Shown in pieces: positions 29,949 through 32,376 of a stretch of DNA of 32,376 nucleotides; position 1 is the stretch's first letter, and every line of letters starts with the position of its first letter. The notes under the pieces are model-generated. The model saw only the letters and a program-made list of their open reading frames with translations, did not search any database and had not been told where the DNA came from. The position numbers and the translations under genes were made by a program. The stretch is from an uncultured Clostridia bacterium (GTDB lineage Bacteria; Bacillota; Clostridia; Christensenellales; CAG-314): the NCBI GenBank assembly GCA_934177025.1, contig CAKPPA010000001.1:1-32376 (forward strand), read 5' to 3'.

Positions 29949-31859
29949 CTACACATCCAATTCTGCCACGAGTTTTGCGTTATTTACGATAAACTCGCGC
30001 CTGAGTTCCGGTTTTTCGCCCATTAACACGGTAAAAATTTCGTCCGCTTCCATGGCGTCCTCCATCGTTACTTTCAGCATCGTGCGCGTTTCCGGATTCA
30101 TCGTGGTCATCCACAACTGTTCCGCATTCATTTCGCCTAACCCCTTGTAACGCGACACGTCCGTGCCTTTGCGCCCCAAGTTGTTTAGCACTTCGTCCCG
30201 TTCGGCATCGCTAAACGCGTAGTACTCCTGCTTGTTTTTGGTAATTTTGTACAGCGGCGGTTGCGCAATGTAAACGTGTCCTTTTTCAATGAGCGGCCGC
30301 ATAAACCGGAAAAAGAACGTCAGCATCAAAATGCGAATGTGGCTGCCGTCCACGTCGGCATCGGTCATGCAAATAATGCGGTCGTAACGCAGTTTGCTTT
30401 CGTCAAACTCGTCGGAAATGCCGCAACCGAACGCCGTAATCATGGCTTTGATTTCCTCGTTTTCCAAAATTTTGCCCAGCCGTGCTTTTTCCACGTTCAA
30501 AATTTTGCCCCTAAGCGGCAAAATTGCCTGAAACCGCCGATCCCTGCCTTGTTTTGCGGTGCCGCCTGCGGAATCCCCCTCGACGAGGTAAATTTCGCAA
30601 TATTTCGGGTCCTTGTCCGTGCAGTCCGACAATTTTCCCGGGAGCGTCGTTGTTTCCAGCACGCCTTTACGCCGCGTCAGTTCGCGGGCGTTTCGTGCCG
30701 CTTCCCTTGCGCGCTGTGCGGTAATGCACTTAAGCACAAGTTCCTTAGCTTCTTTCGGGTTTTCCTCAAAATACGTGCCTAACTCCTCGTTCACAACGCG
30801 GGACACGGCCGTGCGCATTTCGCTGTTGCCGAGTTTCGTTTTCGTTTGCCCTTCGAACTGCGGTTCCGTCAGTTTTACGCTGATGACCGCCGTCATGCCC
30901 TCGCGAATGTCGTCGCCGGAAAGTTTTTCTTCCTCTTTCATTAAATTTGCTTTGTGTGCGTAATCGTTGACGGCTTTCGTTAAAGCGTTTTTAAATCCGT
31001 CAAGGTGCGCTCCGCCTTCCTCGGTGTTGATGTTGTTGGCGTAAGCGTAAATCACTTCGTTGTACCCGTCGTTGAATTGAATGGCAATTTCCACTTCCCC
31101 TTCCTTGACGGATTTGTCGATGTACACCGGCTTTTCAAACAGCGTTTCCTTCGTGCGGTTTAAGTTTTCCACAAATTCCGCTACGCCGCCCGTGTAACAA
31201 AACGTTTCCTTTTTCGGGTTGTCCCGTTGATCCTCCAAATGAATGACGATGCCTTTGTTGAGGTACGCCACTTCGCGTAAGCGGAGTTTTAAGCGATCGT
31301 ACTCGAACACCGTTGTTTCAAAAATTTCCGCATCCGGCAAAAACGTAACTTTCGTTCCCGTGCGGTCGGTCGGTCCGATGACTTTCAACCGATCGTCCGG
31401 CACGCCGCGATGATATTTTTGATAGTAATGGTTGCCGTTTTGGAACACTTCCACCACCAGCCATTCGCTCAGCGCATTCACGCAGGACAAACCCACGCCG
31501 TGCAATCCGCCGGAAATTTTGTAGCCGCTTCCGCCGAATTTACCGCCCGCATGCAGTTTTGTCAAAACCACTTCCACGGCGGACACTTTTTCCGTTTTGT
31601 GGATGCCTGTAGGAATGCCGCGCCCGTTGTCGTTGACCGTAAGCGACCCGTCGTCGTTCAAAATGACGTCGATGTCCGTACAGTACCCCGCAAGGGCTTC
31701 GTCGATGGAATTGTCCACCACTTCCACCGCAAGGTGATGTAACCCTTTAATGTCCGTGGAACCGATATACATCCCCGGACGTTTCCGAACGGGTTCCAGC
31801 CCTTCCAAAACCTGAATTTGCTCTTCCGTATAACCGTTCTTTTTTTCGTCTTTCGGCAT
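29949..31859 (-). CDS. gyrB: DNA gyrase subunit B
   Basis: ATPase subunit of gyrase and target of aminocoumarins. The 636 residues have the GHKL ATP site (VVDNSIDEALAG about 48-59, NDNGRGIP near 76-83, GGLHGVGLSCVNAL about 117-130), the transducer, and the TOPRIM domain with LVEGDSAGGTAKQGRDR, PLRGKILNVEKAR and DADVDGSHIR, ending in RYKGLGEMN. The length is that of the short Gram-positive form. AAGGAGAAG precedes the ATG. A strong extended -10 promoter lies 40 bases upstream. Confidence 0.97.
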   Translation of the reverse strand: MPKDEKKNGYTEEQIQVLEGLEPVRKRPGMYIGSTDIKGLHHLAVEVVDNSIDEALAGYCTDIDVILNDDGSLTVNDNGRGIPTGIHKTEKVSAVEVVLTKLHAGGKFGGSGYKISGGLHGVGLSCVNALSEWLVVEVFQNGNHYYQKYHRGVPDDRLKVIGPTDRTGTKVTFLPDAEIFETTVFEYDRLKLRLREVAYLNKGIVIHLEDQRDNPKKETFCYTGGVAEFVENLNRTKETLFEKPVYIDKSVKEGEVEIAIQFNDGYNEVIYAYANNINTEEGGAHLDGFKNALTKAVNDYAHKANLMKEEEKLSGDDIREGMTAVISVKLTEPQFEGQTKTKLGNSEMRTAVSRVVNEELGTYFEENPKEAKELVLKCITAQRAREAARNARELTRRKGVLETTTLPGKLSDCTDKDPKYCEIYLVEGDSAGGTAKQGRDRRFQAILPLRGKILNVEKARLGKILENEEIKAMITAFGCGISDEFDESKLRYDRIICMTDADVDGSHIRILMLTFFFRFMRPLIEKGHVYIAQPPLYKITKNKQEYYAFSDAERDEVLNNLGRKGTDVSRYKGLGEMNAEQLWMTTMNPETRTMLKVTMEDAMEADEIFTVLMGEKPELRREFIVNNAKLVAELDV

Positions 31860-31899
31860 ATTCTTCTCCTTTTTGCGTTTGACCCGATGTATTACGTTA

Positions 31900-31910
31900 A
31901 GTATAGCATA
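31900..31910 (-). promoter_or_regulatory. Extended -10 promoter of gyrB-gyrA
   Basis: The minus strand reads TATGCTATACT (31910-31900), matching the form seen at several other promoters in the window. No clear -35 stands out upstream. The start near 31893 leaves a leader of about 33 bases. Confidence 0.65.
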
Positions 31911-32376
31911 TTTTTCGGATTTTTTAAAGTGTTTCCGCCATTATTTTTTTGCTTGTTTGCGTTTCGGGCGTTTAAAATGCCCTATTTTCCTTTAAAACCT
32001 TTTTTTTGAAAAAAATGTCGAAATTCGTTTTTCTTTCCTACGACGAAATTTTTTCTTTTGCCGACGCTTTCGCCTCCTTTTTTTCGAAAAGTTTTTTCTC
32101 TTTTTTTGCTCCTTTCAAAAAGAGAATTTTGCCTTTTTTTCCGTTCCTTTGAAAAAGAAAATTTTACCTTTTTTTTCGTTCCTTTTTAAAAGTATTTTCT
32201 CTTTCTCTTTTCTTTTTTTGTCTTTTTCTCCAAAAAAACACTTTTTCTTTTTTCTCTTTTTTTCTTTCTTTTTGTCTCTTTTTTTCGAATTTTTTTTAAA
32301 AAACCTTTGCTTCGCATTTACTCCCAAAGTTTTCTCCCGCTACGGCGGGCGATAGCGATTGTAATGTATCCTTGTT
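31911..32376. other. T-rich gene-free end of the window
   Basis: Upstream of gyrB the plus strand is dominated by runs of T and C, with scattered short A runs, and contains the 35-bp repeat below. A 70-codon minus-strand Lys-rich frame and its plus-strand Phe-rich mirror are composition artefacts. The last 60 bases return to ordinary composition, so the next gene is probably just outside. Confidence 0.5.
32108..32212. repeat. Tandem repeat, 35-bp period, two good and one decayed unit
   Basis: Units start at 32108, 32143 and 32178. The first two follow G(C/T)TCCTTTxAAAAAGA then AATTTTRCC, with the same 35-base spacing; the third keeps only its first half. Confidence 0.6.

Overview
This window looks like a chromosomal segment of a Gram-positive bacterium of the Bacillota, most likely an uncultured clostridium-like anaerobe. 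The evidence is gyrB followed directly by gyrA, a short GyrB without the proteobacterial insert, strong AGGAGG-type ribosome binding sites, TTGACA/TATAAT promoters, many intrinsic terminators, lactic/clostridial-type peptidases (PepT-like and PepV), lipoate scavenging, and an initiator tRNA with an encoded CCA end. Genes are of moderate GC. The spaces between them are T/C-rich, often low in complexity, and in four places carry short degenerate tandem repeats. No rRNA, CRISPR array, phage genes or transposase are visible.

Layout. 1-207: elongator tRNA-Met and initiator tRNA-fMet behind a good promoter (minus). 271-4567: a membrane-anchored MBG/YDG-repeat protein and a MATE exporter (minus), divergent from a second MATE exporter (plus). 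4941-8556: a YghO-like acyltransferase relative (minus) and a solitary N6-adenine DNA methyltransferase with two N-terminal helix-turn-helix domains (plus). 8953-12221: a small anchored protein that may be a minimal SPFH/flotillin relative, NAD synthetase, and an SLC45/GPH-like MFS transporter (all minus). 12471-15740: a tightly coupled operon of AlkD-like glycosylase, lipoate ligase, dihydrolipoyl dehydrogenase and H protein, with no other glycine cleavage gene. 15924-19670: M20 peptidase and MscS (plus), facing PepV (minus). 19776-21993: RadC-like protein and GltX (plus). 22028-23300: an AT-rich islet between gltX and argS. 23337-25844: uppP and argS (minus). 26010-27107: ychF (plus). 27445-31859: gyrB-gyrA (minus).

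The most unusual part is the islet at 22028-23300. It is about 1.2 kb, much richer in AT than its surroundings, and bounded by nearly identical 44/45-bp direct repeats. The right repeat runs into an intact bidirectional terminator; the left one stops where that terminator has been broken. Inside are a 69-residue Xre-type regulator and a divergent gene for a zinc-ribbon protein with two membrane segments. Between them are two 18-bp palindromic operators, one filling the space between the -35 and -10 boxes of the effector promoter. A 400-bp hairpin-rich non-coding tail follows. No recombinase is present. I read it as a small self-regulated mobile cassette of unknown function.

Other points: two genes (the methyltransferase and the AlkD-like gene) appear to be transcribed as leaderless mRNAs; at least six promoters share an extended -10 of the form TRTGCTAWAWT; and several starts were moved to internal codons with clear ribosome binding sites.
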